From Rhodoferax fermentans (GTDB lineage: Bacteria > Pseudomonadota > Gammaproteobacteria > Burkholderiales > Burkholderiaceae_C), in contig NZ_MTJN01000002.1 of the NCBI RefSeq assembly GCF_002017865.1, positions 1,922,001-1,986,000 of the forward strand: a stretch of DNA of 64,000 bases, in the 5' to 3' direction. Shown here in pieces: positions 1 through 9,892 of the stretch. The notes under the pieces were generated by a model, which saw only the letters and a program-made list of their open reading frames with translations, made no database searches and was not told the origin of the DNA. How positions within the stretch are numbered: position 1 is the stretch's first letter; each line of letters opens with the position of its first letter. Both the position numbers and the translations under genes were made by a program.

Positions 1-419
1 ACCAGCTCCAGGTCAAAAGCAAAATCCCACAGCGCGCGGGTGCTGGCGTCGTCGCTGATGCCCAGACGCAGCACCAGCTGGCCGCTAGCGTCCAACTCGG
101 CACCACGCACTTGCCAGACCATGGTGCGCACAAAACCATGCATGGGCTTGTCGGCCAACGGGCCAAACCAGGGCCAGCACAGTGGCACACCGCCACGCAC
201 GGGTTTGCCCAGTTCAAAAATCGCCGCTTTGGAGACCCAGATCACCGGCGCCTGCCCGGCGGGCTGCCAGCTCAGCACATGGGCGCCGTGCAACGCGACG
301 CTGGCGGTGGCCAGCGAGGTGCTGATTTCGGCCACCGGCAGGCCGGGGATGGCTTCGGTGAAACGCAGGGCATTGGGCACAGCGAAGTTGGTGTTCAGGG
401 TGTTGAGCGTTTGTGTCAT
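1..419 (-). CDS. D-hexose-6-phosphate mutarotase (YeaD-like), partial
   Basis: Reading leftward from an ATG at 417-419, the frame stays open to the window edge for about 139 residues, so the C-terminal half is missing. The translation carries the block RGGVPLCWPWFGP, typical of the YeaD branch of the aldose 1-epimerase superfamily, followed by HGFVR, which supplies a conserved histidine. Members interconvert the anomers of glucose-6-phosphate and related hexose phosphates in the cytosol. It lies 47 bp downstream of the alpha/beta hydrolase end, on the same strand. No signal peptide is visible. The family call is firm; the exact sugar substrate is inferred from the family. Confidence 0.82.
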   Translation of the reverse strand, partial: MTQTLNTLNTNFAVPNALRFTEAIPGLPVAEISTSLATASVALHGAHVLSWQPAGQAPVIWVSKAAIFELGKPVRGGVPLCWPWFGPLADKPMHGFVRTMVWQVRGAELDASGQLVLRLGISDDASTRALWDFAFDLEL

Positions 420-465
420 GGTAAAGACCTGGGTTGAGTAAATTTACAAAAAGAGAGCATCAAGC

Positions 466-1434
466 TCAATGGTTATAAGGGCCAGAGGCCGAAATGCTTT
501 GACAACGGGCCAGAATGGCCTGGGCCAACTGGGGCAGCAGCGCGGGCGAGAGGTCGTGCCCCATGCCCTCCACCACCAGCAATTTGGCACCGGGGATGTG
601 GTCCGCCGTGTCCTGGCCGCCGGGCAGGGGCACCAGCGGGTCGTCGCGGCCATGGATGACCAGGGTGGGTGCGGTGATGCGGCGCAGCAAGGGGCGGCGG
701 TCACCACTGGCGATGATGGCCATCACCTGGCGCGTCAGGCCAGCGGGTTCATAGGCGCGCCGGATGCCGCGACCAACCCGCTCGCGCAACGCTGCGTCAG
801 ACTCACGGAACACCGGGCTGCCGATGGTGCGCACGATGCGCACCTGGTTGTCGATCACCGATTCGATGTCCTTGGGCCGCGCCGGGCGGCTCACCACCAC
901 ACGGCGCACATGCAACGCGGGTTGTTGCAGGCGCGGGTGGCCACTGGTGGACATGATGGAGGTCAGGCTCAGCACCCGTTGCGGGTGCGCAGCGGCCAGC
1001 ACCTGGCCAATCATGCCGCCCATCGACACCCCAACGATGTGGGCCTGCTGGATCTGCAGCGCATCCATCACCCCCAATGTGTCCAACGCCATGTCGTGCA
1101 AGGTGTAGGGCGAAGGCACCGGCAGCTTGAGCACCGAGGCGGCAATGGTGCGCAGCAAGTCAAACCGCCCATGGGCCGGGGCACGGGCCGACAGGCCGCA
1201 GTCGCGGTTGTCAAAACGCACCACGCGGTAGCCGCCTGCCACCAGGGCCTGGCACAAGCTGTCGGGCCAGGCCACGAGCTGCAAGCCCAAACCCATGATC
1301 AGCACCATGGCCGGATGCGCCGGGTTGCCCAGCACCTCGTAATGGATGGGCCAGGCGCCGCTGGTGCGGCCTTCGACAGGCGCCAGCGGGGCCAAAGCGG
1401 CAGCACACGAGGGGTTGGGGTGGGGTGAGTTCAT
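466..1434 (-). CDS. alpha/beta-fold hydrolase
   Basis: A 322-residue alpha/beta hydrolase. The sequence shows the nucleophile elbow GVSMGG near residue 139, an acid in GRDDP and the catalytic histidine in GMGHD near the C terminus, so the Ser-Asp-His triad is complete. The early RFDNRDCGLS block is shared with carboxylesterase/haloalkane-dehalogenase-like enzymes and with the TAP/AclJ-like hydrolases. The substrate cannot be told from sequence. The gene follows a LysR gene on the same strand, separated by about 110 bp that hold a palindromic repeat. The last codons lie in what looks like half of the same repeat family, so the extreme C terminus may have been remodelled by it. Confidence 0.8.
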   Translation of the reverse strand: MNSPHPNPSCAAALAPLAPVEGRTSGAWPIHYEVLGNPAHPAMVLIMGLGLQLVAWPDSLCQALVAGGYRVVRFDNRDCGLSARAPAHGRFDLLRTIAASVLKLPVPSPYTLHDMALDTLGVMDALQIQQAHIVGVSMGGMIGQVLAAAHPQRVLSLTSIMSTSGHPRLQQPALHVRRVVVSRPARPKDIESVIDNQVRIVRTIGSPVFRESDAALRERVGRGIRRAYEPAGLTRQVMAIIASGDRRPLLRRITAPTLVIHGRDDPLVPLPGGQDTADHIPGAKLLVVEGMGHDLSPALLPQLAQAILARCQSISASGPYNH

Positions 1435-1502
1435 TTTCGAAACGTCGTTCCGGATTTTACGGCGTCGCCGTGGGGGTCAACAGGTCGCGTGATGCTACCC
1501 AC

Positions 1503-1545
1503 TCTATAGCTATGGGTCCTTTGAATATAAGGGCTAACAGCCATT
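1503..1545. repeat. palindromic repeat, CCTT...AAGG core (family A)
   Basis: An imperfect dyad with a CCTTTGAATATAAGG core and outer arms TAGCTATGG and AACAGCCA. It belongs to the family seen most clearly at 11648-11686. It lies between the 3' end of the LysR gene and the start of the hydrolase gene, so it could act as a transcript 3'-end stem-loop. Confidence 0.6.
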
Positions 1546-1546
1546 T

Positions 1547-2461
1547 TTACCCAAAATCTGCGGCGAGGCCAGCCACCACAAAGTCGATCCAGACACGCAA
1601 CTTGGGCGCCAGATAACGGTTAGGCGGGTACAGCAGCCAGGCCGTCCCGGCGTAGTCGGTGACATGGGTCCAGTCGTCCAGCACCGACACCAGTTGCCCA
1701 CTGGCCAGCGCCTGGCGTGTTGTGAAGTCGGGCAGGCTGGCCAGGCCCAGGTGCTGCAAGGCGCCGTCAAGCCGTACCTCGCTGTGGTTCGCGACATAAC
1801 GACCAGACACACGCACCGTCACCTCGTCGCCGCCCTGGCGAAAGCGCCAGTGGCGGTCGCGTTCGTCTTCGCCCAGGTACAGGCAGCTGTGCTGGGCCAG
1901 ATCACGCGGGTGCACCGGTGTGCCGTGGGTGCGCAGGTAGTTGGGGCTGGCGCACACCCGGTGATGCACCGGCATCAGCGGGCGCCCGGCCAGGCCGGGT
2001 GGTGGCGCGTCGGTGAGCCGGATCGCCAGGTCCACCGCCTCCTCAAACAAGTCCACCACCCGGTCGGTGATGATCAGTTGCACGTCCACCTCGGGGTAAC
2101 GCGCCAGAAAGACCGGCATCAGCGGGTGAATAACTTGGCGGCCAAAGGCCTTGGGCATGCTGATACGCACCAGCCCACGCGGTGTGGCGCTTTGGGTGTC
2201 GCTGAGCGCCATCACCTCGCGCGCGGCAGCCACCAGGGTTTGACAGCGGCTGTAGGCGGCGCTGCCAGCCTCGGTCAGGCGCAGCTTGCGGGTGCTGCGC
2301 TCGAGCAGGCGCACGTGCAAAGCGGCCTCCAGCCGGGCCACCTGGCGGCTCACCGCCGACGGTGTCACACCCAGATGCCGCGCCGCCGCCGAGAAGCTGC
2401 CCGCGTCCACCACACAGGCAAAGACGGCCATGTCGGTGAGGTTCTCAAGCGGGGTATTCAT
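1547..2461 (-). CDS. LysR-family transcriptional regulator
   Basis: A 304-residue LysR-type regulator. Residues about 8-65 form the winged helix-turn-helix (SFSAAARHLGVTPSAVSRQV), followed by the linker helix and a substrate-binding domain with the usual ISMPKAFG and VDLAIRL blocks. It is of the group that usually controls an adjacent divergent gene, and here an EamA-family transporter starts 100 bp away on the other strand. The intergenic region holds AT-rich sequence around 2490-2520 suitable for a divergent promoter. The inducer is unknown. Regulation of the transporter is inferred from the arrangement. Confidence 0.88.
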   Translation of the reverse strand: MNTPLENLTDMAVFACVVDAGSFSAAARHLGVTPSAVSRQVARLEAALHVRLLERSTRKLRLTEAGSAAYSRCQTLVAAAREVMALSDTQSATPRGLVRISMPKAFGRQVIHPLMPVFLARYPEVDVQLIITDRVVDLFEEAVDLAIRLTDAPPPGLAGRPLMPVHHRVCASPNYLRTHGTPVHPRDLAQHSCLYLGEDERDRHWRFRQGGDEVTVRVSGRYVANHSEVRLDGALQHLGLASLPDFTTRQALASGQLVSVLDDWTHVTDYAGTAWLLYPPNRYLAPKLRVWIDFVVAGLAADFG

Positions 2462-2561
2462 GCGTTTGAAGCACAGCTGATGTTCTGAATCACATGATTA
2501 TCACGATGTAAGAAGCAATCTAGCATCCCACCTCTGTTTCAACAACTGTCACAAGCCTTCC

Positions 2562-3452
2562 ATGACCACCCTGCCCCTCCAACAACCCGCGCACCTGCTG
2601 CGCCTGTCCGACCTGACCCTGCTGGTCGTGGCCATGGTCTGGGGCACCAGCTATGGCGTGGCCAAAGGAGCGCTGGCCTTTTACCCGGTGCTGGGTTTTC
2701 TGGCGCTGCGTTTTGGCCTGACCTTTGTGCTGCTGTTGTCCAGCTTGCTGCGCGCCAGCGCCCAACAGCGCCGCGACGCCTGGCGCAGCGGGCTACCACT
2801 GGGGGGCTGGTTGCTGGCGATTTTTCTGTGTGAGACCTTTGGTGTGGCGCACACCCAGGCCAGCAATGCGGCCTTGCTGATCAGCCTGTGTGTGGTGATG
2901 ACACCGTTTGCCCAGTGGTGGCTGCTGGGCCAGCGCCCGGCGCCCGCGCTGTTTGGCTTTGCTGCGGTCTCGCTGCTCGGGGCTGCGCTGCTCAGCGGCG
3001 GTTTGACCGGCGGCCTGGCCTGGGGTGATGGCCTGATGCTGGGCGCGGCGGTGTTGCGCGCCATTCTGGTCTGCCAGACCAGCCGGCTCACGCGCCAAAG
3101 CAGCGCCACCAGCCTGCAGCTCACCGCCGTGCAGTCCGGCGTGATCTGCCTTGGTTGCCTGCTGCTGGCGCTACTGACACGCGGCGGGTTGCCCGATTTG
3201 CCCAGCCAAATGGTCTTCTGGCAGGGCACGCTGTACTTGGTGCTGGGCTGCACCGTGTTTGCCTTTTTTGCGCAGAATTGGGCGCTCAAACACAGCGCGC
3301 CCAGCCGGGTGGCTTTGCTCACCAGCAGCGAACCTGCCTTTGGTGCGCTGTTTGCAGTGTGGTGGCTCGGAGAGTCGCTCAGCCCCCTGGGCTGGCTGGG
3401 GGCGGCATTGATTGTGCTGGCAGCGTTGTGGACCACGTGGCGGCGCCACTGA
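2562..3452 (+). CDS. EamA/DMT-superfamily transporter
   Basis: A 296-residue inner-membrane protein with ten hydrophobic segments arranged as two EamA repeats, the standard size and layout of drug/metabolite transporters. The first repeat begins with VVAMVWGTSYGVAKGA and the second half carries the family's conserved TSSEPAFGALFAVWWLGE block. Such proteins export or import small metabolites and amino acids; the substrate is not readable from sequence. It is divergently transcribed from the LysR gene, which probably regulates it. Confidence 0.85.
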   Translation: MTTLPLQQPAHLLRLSDLTLLVVAMVWGTSYGVAKGALAFYPVLGFLALRFGLTFVLLLSSLLRASAQQRRDAWRSGLPLGGWLLAIFLCETFGVAHTQASNAALLISLCVVMTPFAQWWLLGQRPAPALFGFAAVSLLGAALLSGGLTGGLAWGDGLMLGAAVLRAILVCQTSRLTRQSSATSLQLTAVQSGVICLGCLLLALLTRGGLPDLPSQMVFWQGTLYLVLGCTVFAFFAQNWALKHSAPSRVALLTSSEPAFGALFAVWWLGESLSPLGWLGAALIVLAALWTTWRRH

Positions 3453-3563
3453 TCACCCACAAGCGCCGGGCACAGATCAGGTGGGCCCATCTGGCACATA
3501 ATTTGCGCGGCACTCGGCCTTGGCATGGGGAGGCGTCCTCCCCTCAAACTTTCTGGAGCAACC

Positions 3564-5588
3564 ATGGGCTTGAAGACACACAAGAAACAATCGGTCGCTC
3601 GCCGCCTGGCGTTGCTGTCCTTGACCGGTCTGACCCTGGTTCTGATGCTGGTGGCCATGACCATCGGGGTCATTGAATGGCGCAGCGTGCATGGCCTGAT
3701 GCGCCAGTCGGTCGGTGAGAAGCTGCAGGGCATTGTGGCGGTGGCCGATGCCTCCGAGCACACCAACCGCGAGATGGCGGTGCGCAACTTCACCCGGTTT
3801 CGCAACGAGTTTGACCCGGCACTCACCTACAACAAAGACACCAGTGAACTGCTGAGTTTTGGCGTGCCGGTGAACGGTGACTTCAGCTCGGTGGACCGCT
3901 TCAACAAGGACACCGGCGGTGTGGCCACCGTGTTTTCACGCAAGGGGGATGACTTTGAGCGCGTCACCACCTCGCTGAAAAAGCAGGATGGTGAGCGGGC
4001 CATGGGCACCCTGCTGGACCGCAAACACCCGGCCTACGCCCTGGCCATGGCGGGCCAGACCTACACCGGCCCGGCGCTGCTGTTTGGCAAGCCCTACATG
4101 ACACATTACGAGCCGGTCAAAGACAGCAGCGGGCAGGTGATTGGCATCTTCTTCATCGGCCAGGACATCGGCCTGCAGCAGGCCGCGCTGGAGAAACAGA
4201 TCATCGAGACCCGTTTTTTTGACAGCGGTGGCGCCTACCTGATCGAGGTCAGCGGCCCTGCCGCCGAGGCACGTTTTGTGGTGCACCCCACCGCCAGCGG
4301 CAAAAAGCTGAGCGAGCTGTCCCCCCAGGCCGAGGGCTTTGTGACCGAACTCATGACAAGCCCAGACGGTTATCTGCCGCAAGCCCTGCCCCTGCTCAAC
4401 GGCGCCACCGATCAGCGCTGGGTGATGGTGCGCAAGCTGGAGCTGGGCAAACGCTGGCTGGTGGCCGAGGTCAGTGCGTCCGAGGCCATGGCCCAGTACT
4501 GGACCAACATGAGCCTGATATGGGCGCTGCTGGCCGCCACCGCGCTGCTGCTGGGCCTGGGGCTGTACCTGCTGGTGCGGCGCACGGTGAGCCAGCCACT
4601 GCACGAACTGGCCACGGCGGTGCTGGCGGTGGCGCAAGGGGATCTGACGCGCACCTTTGAGAGCAACCGGCGTGACGAGATTGGTGAACTGGTGACCGAA
4701 ACCGAAGGCATGCGACTGCGTTATTTGCAGGCGCTGCAACAGGTACGCCACGCGGCCGAGAACATTGGCACCGCCAGTTCCGAGATCGCCAGCGGCAACC
4801 AGGACCTGAGCCAGCGCACCGAACAGACCGCCAGCAACCTGCAACGCACCGCTTCCAGCATGACGCAGCTGACCGGGGCGGTGCAGCAGTCGGCCGCCGC
4901 AGCACACCAGGCCAACCAGCTGGCGGCGTCGGCCGCATCGGTGGCAGCACGCGGCGGGGTGGTGGTGGGTGAGGTGGTCAGCACCATGGACGAGATCAAC
5001 CAGAGCTCGCGCCGGATTGCCGACATCATCAGTGTGATCGACAGCATCGCGTTCCAGACCAACATCCTGGCACTCAACGCGGCGGTGGAAGCCGCCCGCG
5101 CCGGCGAACAGGGACGTGGGTTTGCGGTGGTGGCCACCGAAGTACGTAGCCTGGCCGGGCGCAGCGCGGAGGCCGCGCGTGAGATCAAGGCGCTGATCAC
5201 GGCCTCGGTCGACAAGGTCGAGTCAGGCTCGCGGCTGGTGCAAAACGCCGGTGACACCATGCGCGAGATCGTTGACTCGGTGCAGCGGGTGAGTGACATC
5301 ATTGGCGAGATCAGCGCCGCAGCGGCTGAGCAGTCACAAGGCATCAGCAGTGTCAATGTCGCAGTCGGTGAACTGGACCAGATGACGCAGCAGAATGCCG
5401 CCCTGGTCGAACAATCGGCCGCAGCGGCCGAGAGCCTGCGTGACCAGGCACAACGGCTGGAACAGGCGGTGTCGGTGTTTAAACTGGCGCACCTGGCCAC
5501 GCTGAGCCAAACCGCTCTGGCCGCGCAGGCGCCTGCGCCCCGTTTGGGCCAGCCACATTTTCAAGCCCTGGGTCATACTCGCGGCTGA
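3564..5588 (+). CDS. methyl-accepting chemotaxis protein with Cache sensor
   Basis: A transmembrane chemoreceptor of about 674 residues. Residues about 15-38 form the first membrane helix, followed by a long periplasmic region of the sCache_3/Cache_2 type ([27 protein letters not shown]), a second membrane helix near 315-335, a HAMP domain, and the cytoplasmic signalling hairpin with its conserved tip ([20 protein letters not shown]). It passes ligand binding to CheA/CheW and flagellar control. The ATG at 3564 is preferred over one 13 codons upstream because CTGGAG lies just before it. Overlapping MCP heptads are intact. The ligand is unknown; Cache_3 sensors often bind small carboxylates or purines. 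Confidence 0.9.
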   Translation: MGLKTHKKQSVARRLALLSLTGLTLVLMLVAMTIGVIEWRSVHGLMRQSVGEKLQGIVAVADASEHTNREMAVRNFTRFRNEFDPALTYNKDTSELLSFGVPVNGDFSSVDRFNKDTGGVATVFSRKGDDFERVTTSLKKQDGERAMGTLLDRKHPAYALAMAGQTYTGPALLFGKPYMTHYEPVKDSSGQVIGIFFIGQDIGLQQAALEKQIIETRFFDSGGAYLIEVSGPAAEARFVVHPTASGKKLSELSPQAEGFVTELMTSPDGYLPQALPLLNGATDQRWVMVRKLELGKRWLVAEVSASEAMAQYWTNMSLIWALLAATALLLGLGLYLLVRRTVSQPLHELATAVLAVAQGDLTRTFESNRRDEIGELVTETEGMRLRYLQALQQVRHAAENIGTASSEIASGNQDLSQRTEQTASNLQRTASSMTQLTGAVQQSAAAAHQANQLAASAASVAARGGVVVGEVVSTMDEINQSSRRIADIISVIDSIAFQTNILALNAAVEAARAGEQGRGFAVVATEVRSLAGRSAEAAREIKALITASVDKVESGSRLVQNAGDTMREIVDSVQRVSDIIGEISAAAAEQSQGISSVNVAVGELDQMTQQNAALVEQSAAAAESLRDQAQRLEQAVSVFKLAHLATLSQTALAAQAPAPRLGQPHFQALGHTRG

Positions 5589-5609
5589 TATTTCTGAGGA
5601 ACTTTGGAC

Positions 5610-7118
5610 ATGAATGCACCCGTCAGCACCACTCTTTTGAACACACCCCAGGCCTTGGACCAGGTCAGCCGCGCCTGGGACCAGGACATTGTCAAACAGC
5701 TCAGCGACTACATCGCGATCCCCGCCAAGTCACCGATGTTTGACCCTGACTGGGCGCAGCATGGGTTCATCGACACCGTGGTGCGCAACGCTTTTGAATG
5801 GGTGCAGGCGCAAAAGGTGCCCGGCTTGCAGATCGAGATCGTGCGCCTGCCCGGACGCACACCAGTGCTGTTTTTTGAATTGGCCGCATCGCAAGGCGCT
5901 ACACAATCACAAGCACCAAACCCTGATAACACCAGGGCTAGCGGCCAAACTGTCATGTTTTACGGGCATCTGGACAAACAGCCCGAGTTCACCGGCTGGC
6001 GTGCCGACCTGGGGCCGTGGACTCCCAAATACCTGGAAGGCAAGTTGTATGGCCGCGGTGGCGCCGACGACGGTTACGCCATCTACGCGGCGGTGGCAGC
6101 GATCCAGGCGCTGCAAAGCCAGCAGGTTGCCCACCCGCGCATCGTGGGCTTGGTAGAGACCTGCGAAGAGAGTGGCTCGCGTGACTTGCTGCCCTACATC
6201 GACGCGCTCAAACCCCGCCTGGGCGAGGTTGGCCTGGTGATCTGCCTGGACTCGGGCGCGGGCAATTACGACCAGCTCTGGCTCACCAACAGCCTGCGTG
6301 GCATGGCCAGTGGGGTGCTCAAGGTTGAGGTGCTGACCGAAGGCGTGCATTCGGGTGACGCCAGCGGCCTGGTGCCGTCGAGCTTTCGCATCCTGCGCCA
6401 CGTACTGGATCGGCTCGAAGACAGCGCCACCGGCCGCTTGTTGCCCGCGCAGTTCCACTGCGAGGTGCCAGCGGACCGGCTGGTCCAGGCGCAGGCTACG
6501 GCAAACATCCTGGGTGACGAGATCTACAAACGTTTCCCCTGGGCGCATGCCGACTGCGGTGGCGCCTCACAAAGCATGCTGCCCACCACCACCGACCCGC
6601 TGCAGGCGTTGCTGAACCGCACCTGGCTGCCGACCCTGAGCGTGACCGGTGTCGAGGGGATGCCCGACCTGCAAAACGCGGGCAATGTGCTGCGCCCCTA
6701 CACCGCCTTCAAACTGTCCTTGCGCCTGCCCCCTCTGGTGGACGCTGCCAGCGCGGTGGCCGACCTCAAAACCCTGCTCGAAGACAACGCGCCCTACCGG
6801 GCCAAGGTCACCTTTGACCACGCGGCCGGCGCCACCGGCTGGAACGCCCCGAGCACCGCACCGTGGTTCGAGCAGGCGCTCAACGCCGCCTCACAGAGCT
6901 GTTTTGGCGCACCCTGCGGCTACATCGGCCAGGGCGGCACCATACCGCTCATGAACATGTTGTCCATGGGTTTCCCGAAAGCCCAGATGATGGTCTGTGG
7001 TGTGCTCGGCCCCAAGAGCAACGCCCACGGGCCCAACGAGTTTTTGCATGTGCCCTATGCCAAAAAACTCACGGCGGCGGTGGCGCAGGTGATTGCGGCG
7101 GCGGCCTACGCGGCCTGA
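5610..7118 (+). CDS. M20-family metallopeptidase
   Basis: A 502-residue cytosolic peptidase of the M20/ArgE/DapE superfamily. The zinc-site motifs are present: YGHLDKQPE, GGADDGYA, ETCEESGS with the catalytic glutamate, and a late HGPNEF histidine. Similar proteins are dipeptidases or acyl-amino-acid hydrolases. The ATG at 5610 is chosen because GAGGA lies 9 bp upstream; an in-frame TTG six bases earlier is too close to it. A stretch of roughly 20 residues just before YGHLD is rich in Ala, Gln, Asn and Ser and is encoded by a copy of the genome's palindromic repeat, apparently an in-frame insertion in a surface loop. Confidence 0.85.
   Translation: MNAPVSTTLLNTPQALDQVSRAWDQDIVKQLSDYIAIPAKSPMFDPDWAQHGFIDTVVRNAFEWVQAQKVPGLQIEIVRLPGRTPVLFFELAASQGATQSQAPNPDNTRASGQTVMFYGHLDKQPEFTGWRADLGPWTPKYLEGKLYGRGGADDGYAIYAAVAAIQALQSQQVAHPRIVGLVETCEESGSRDLLPYIDALKPRLGEVGLVICLDSGAGNYDQLWLTNSLRGMASGVLKVEVLTEGVHSGDASGLVPSSFRILRHVLDRLEDSATGRLLPAQFHCEVPADRLVQAQATANILGDEIYKRFPWAHADCGGASQSMLPTTTDPLQALLNRTWLPTLSVTGVEGMPDLQNAGNVLRPYTAFKLSLRLPPLVDAASAVADLKTLLEDNAPYRAKVTFDHAAGATGWNAPSTAPWFEQALNAASQSCFGAPCGYIGQGGTIPLMNMLSMGFPKAQMMVCGVLGPKSNAHGPNEFLHVPYAKKLTAAVAQVIAAAAYAA
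5887..5946. repeat. palindromic repeat family A inside a coding sequence
   Basis: Within the M20 peptidase gene, the DNA reads as a dyad with a CCCTGATAACACCAGGG core, followed by CTAGCG and preceded by GCGCTA at a distance. This matches the layout of the intergenic repeats (for example 11648-11686). It remains open in frame and encodes an Ala/Gln/Asn-rich linker. Confidence 0.55.
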
Positions 7119-7130
7119 GGGAAGCCAAAC

Positions 7131-7155
7131 CAGCCTGGGGTACTTTCCCAGGCTG
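7131..7155. terminator. stem-loop between convergent genes
   Basis: A 9-bp perfect stem CAGCCTGGG / CCCAGGCTG with a 7-base loop lies just after the M20 peptidase stop. It has no T-tract, so it may be a weak or bidirectional terminator or an mRNA 3'-end stabiliser between the peptidase and the convergent cyclase gene. Confidence 0.45.
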
Positions 7156-7166
7156 AAGCATGTTTG

Positions 7167-7209
7167 ATGCCTCCAGCCCTTATGCCATAAGGGATAGCAG
7201 CTATCAAAC
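7167..7209. repeat. palindromic repeat family A
   Basis: The core is AGCCCTTATGCCATAAGGGAT, flanked by GCCTCC on one side and AGCAGCTATC on the other. It lies between the convergent ends of the M20 peptidase and diguanylate cyclase genes. Confidence 0.7.
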
Positions 7210-7232
7210 CAATAGGGTTTGATGGCACAGAC

Positions 7233-8360
7233 TCAGGCAACCTCGACGCGGTTGCGTCCGGCGCGTTTGGCGCGGTACAGCGCCTGATCAGCCGCTTGCA
7301 CCAGGCTGTAAAAATCCACGCCATGGTCGGCAAACGTGGCCACACCGATGGACAGCGTCGCCATGACCGGGCGGCCCGCCAGTGCCAGCGGACTCAGCTC
7401 GTAACGCTGGCGCAGCTCTTCGGCCACCGCCTTGGCCACCACGGCATCTGCGGCCACCAGCACCAGCAAAAACTCCTCGCCACCGTAACGGAACAACATG
7501 TCGCTGTCGCGCGTGCGCTCCAGCAGCAAGCGGGCGGTTTCACGCAACACATCGTCGCCCACCTGGTGCCCATAGCTGTCGTTGATGCGCTTGAAATAGT
7601 CAATATCAATCATCAGCAGGCTCAGTGGCTGCCCATCGCGGGCGCAGCGTGCCAGCTCCCGCTCCATGACGTCGCTCAGGTGGTGCCGGTTGAACAAGCC
7701 TGTCAACGCATCACGGCGTACCTGCTCGCGCAATTGGGTCTGCAGGCTCTGGATCTCGGCCAACTGTTGTTGCAAGGCCAGCTCTTTGGTTTGTAACTCC
7801 TGGCGGGTGTCACGCAGCCGCATCGAGCGTTTCTGGCTGTCCAGAGACACAAAAAACAGATACAGAGAGACCGAGACAATAGCCAGCGCCGTCACCCAGG
7901 GATCGGTCTGGGGCTGCAGTGTCCAGCCGGTGATCGACCCGGCCAACGCACAGCCCACGGCCAACAAACTCAGCGCCTCCAGCCAACCGCGTGTACCGCG
8001 GTACAGGGTGAGGTTCAGCAAACAGCCGATCACCATGACAAAGCTGATCCAAAGCGGGAAATGCAGCACCGCGATCCACGCGCCAAGACTCAGCGCATCC
8101 AGATACATGTGTCTGATTTCTGCCGCCATCGGGTCGGCGGCGCGCCGGGCAAGCCAGAAGGCCAGCTGGGGGTACACCGCAAAGTGCGCCACCAACACCA
8201 GCCAGAGCAGCGGGCTTCGGTCTTGCGGAGCCACGTGCAAACCAACCACCACCAGCAACATGGCATAACCCAGGCTGCGGTGGCGGTGGTTGACATGCAC
8301 TGCCCAGTGGGTCTTGCCCCTTGGCGCAGCGGTGGGCGTTATTTCTGGCAAGTGCAACAA
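7233..8360 (-). CDS. diguanylate cyclase, MASE2-GGDEF
   Basis: A 375-residue inner-membrane diguanylate cyclase that makes cyclic di-GMP from two GTP. Residues about 20-170 are a MASE2 membrane sensor (HRHRSLGY followed by several membrane helices), then a coiled coil of about 40 residues, then a GGDEF domain. The active-site loop reads GGEEF. Five residues before it is RDSD, a complete RxxD inhibitory site, so product feedback is expected. The C terminus (QALYRAKRAGRNRVE) is the normal family ending. The closest known architecture is enterobacterial AdrA/DgcC. The gene stands alone, convergent with the M20 peptidase gene. The signal sensed is unknown. Confidence 0.9.
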   Translation of the reverse strand: MLHLPEITPTAAPRGKTHWAVHVNHRHRSLGYAMLLVVVGLHVAPQDRSPLLWLVLVAHFAVYPQLAFWLARRAADPMAAEIRHMYLDALSLGAWIAVLHFPLWISFVMVIGCLLNLTLYRGTRGWLEALSLLAVGCALAGSITGWTLQPQTDPWVTALAIVSVSLYLFFVSLDSQKRSMRLRDTRQELQTKELALQQQLAEIQSLQTQLREQVRRDALTGLFNRHHLSDVMERELARCARDGQPLSLLMIDIDYFKRINDSYGHQVGDDVLRETARLLLERTRDSDMLFRYGGEEFLLVLVAADAVVAKAVAEELRQRYELSPLALAGRPVMATLSIGVATFADHGVDFYSLVQAADQALYRAKRAGRNRVEVA

Positions 8361-8426
8361 GGTATTTGGGGGGGGAAGGGGTGATTCTGTCAGGTGCCTG
8401 GGGCTGGCAGATCATGACCCAGAACC

Positions 8427-9755
8427 TCAGCGCAAGTCAAACAACTCGTCGTGAAAGTTTTTACCGGACAAGCCGCGTGTCGCAAAGTCGGTCTTGAGCG
8501 CCTGGCCAAATTTGGCGGGGCCACAAAACCAGATGTCACCCAGGCGCCAGTCGGGCACCAGCGCGCAGATGCTTTGCGCGGTGAGTCTGCCGTCCTGGGC
8601 CTCCACCAGCACATGCAGCGTCACCCGGGCTTCACGTGCGAGCAGCTTGAGTTTGTGGATGGCCAGGTGGTAGGGTGAGGCGGTGGCGTAGAACAGGTCG
8701 ATGGGTTTGGCCTGCGGTGCCAGCACCAGCTCTTCCAGCCGGGCGACAAAGGGCGTGATGCCAATGCCACCACCGACCCAGATCTGGCGTTCACAGTCGC
8801 TGTCAAAGTTGAACTGGCCGTAAGGCCCTTCGATGTGGACCGGGTCACCCAGCTTGAGGCGGCTGGGCAGCAGCGTGGTGTAGTCACCCAACCCCTTGAT
8901 CAGAAACACCATATGGCCGTCCCCCGTCCAGGCGGATGAGATGGTGAAGGGGTGTGCGCCCTCCACCTTATCAAAGCGGACAAACACAAACTGCCCGCTC
9001 TGATGGCCCGACCAGCGACCCTGGAGCTGCACGCCCACCTCCAGCACCCGCACGGGCTTGTGGGTATTGACCAGCGTCACCACACCCAGCACCCGTCGGC
9101 TCAGGCCAACCCGCCGCAACAGAATCACCACCGCAGCCAGGCTGCCACCCAGCATCAGCAACGCCATCACCGGGCCCATCAGTTGCCCCCAGTAACTGAA
9201 CTTCATCAACACCATGGCATGGACCACCAGAAACAGGTAAGCCACGGCCAGCCAGCGGTGGGTTTTGAAAAATAGGTGGTACGGAAACCACTTGACCAGC
9301 GCCAGCACCATCAGCAACACGGCGGCGTAAAAAGCCCACTCACCCACACCCTCGGCCAGGCCGCGCTGGCTTTGCAGGAATTTGAAAATCGGGTTTGCAG
9401 GCTCGGGCGCGCGCTCATGCGCGTGGCGCTCCAGATAACCCAGGTTGGTCAGCCAGCTAGGGCTTTGTTTACACAACCAGTGCAGCGTGACCCACACCAG
9501 GCCGCTGATACCCAGCCATTTGTGCAGGCGGTACATCTTGTCCAGGCCACCGAAAAACGGCTCCAGCATCAGTGGTCGTGCGGCCAGCATCAGCGCCACA
9601 CTCATCACGCCCATACCCATGATGCCGGTGAAGTTGATCAAGGCATTGCGCCAGCTGCCAAAACCCGATGGCATCTCCAAGCGCAGGTCAGCCAGCAACC
9701 ACAACACGGCCAGCCCAGCCAAAAAACCCCAGAAGCTCAGTTTGATGTGTTTCAC
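8427..9755 (-). CDS. ferric-reductase-like transmembrane flavoprotein
   Basis: A 442-residue membrane flavoprotein. The N-terminal half (about 1-205) has six hydrophobic helices of the ferric reductase/NADPH oxidase type, with histidines in HKWLG, LHWL and HRWLAV positioned to hold haems. The C-terminal half is a ferredoxin-NADP reductase-like module: an FAD-binding barrel (HPFTISSAW), a GPYGQF block and an NAD(P)-binding region (IWVGGGIGITPFVARLEEL). It probably moves electrons from NAD(P)H across the inner membrane to an oxidised metal or oxygen; the acceptor is unknown. It is monocistronic by layout. Confidence 0.85.
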   Translation of the reverse strand: MKHIKLSFWGFLAGLAVLWLLADLRLEMPSGFGSWRNALINFTGIMGMGVMSVALMLAARPLMLEPFFGGLDKMYRLHKWLGISGLVWVTLHWLCKQSPSWLTNLGYLERHAHERAPEPANPIFKFLQSQRGLAEGVGEWAFYAAVLLMVLALVKWFPYHLFFKTHRWLAVAYLFLVVHAMVLMKFSYWGQLMGPVMALLMLGGSLAAVVILLRRVGLSRRVLGVVTLVNTHKPVRVLEVGVQLQGRWSGHQSGQFVFVRFDKVEGAHPFTISSAWTGDGHMVFLIKGLGDYTTLLPSRLKLGDPVHIEGPYGQFNFDSDCERQIWVGGGIGITPFVARLEELVLAPQAKPIDLFYATASPYHLAIHKLKLLAREARVTLHVLVEAQDGRLTAQSICALVPDWRLGDIWFCGPAKFGQALKTDFATRGLSGKNFHDELFDLR

Positions 9756-9892
9756 ACAAGGCCCAGTCGCTGAGCACAGCCCATGTGTGCTAACCGGCTG
9801 ACCCGTTGATGCCAGCGCAGTCAGCTTGACCCCAAGCGCAGAATAGTTCGGTGTGTTGGCACCCCCTGGCGCTCACGCAGTCGCCAGAGAGA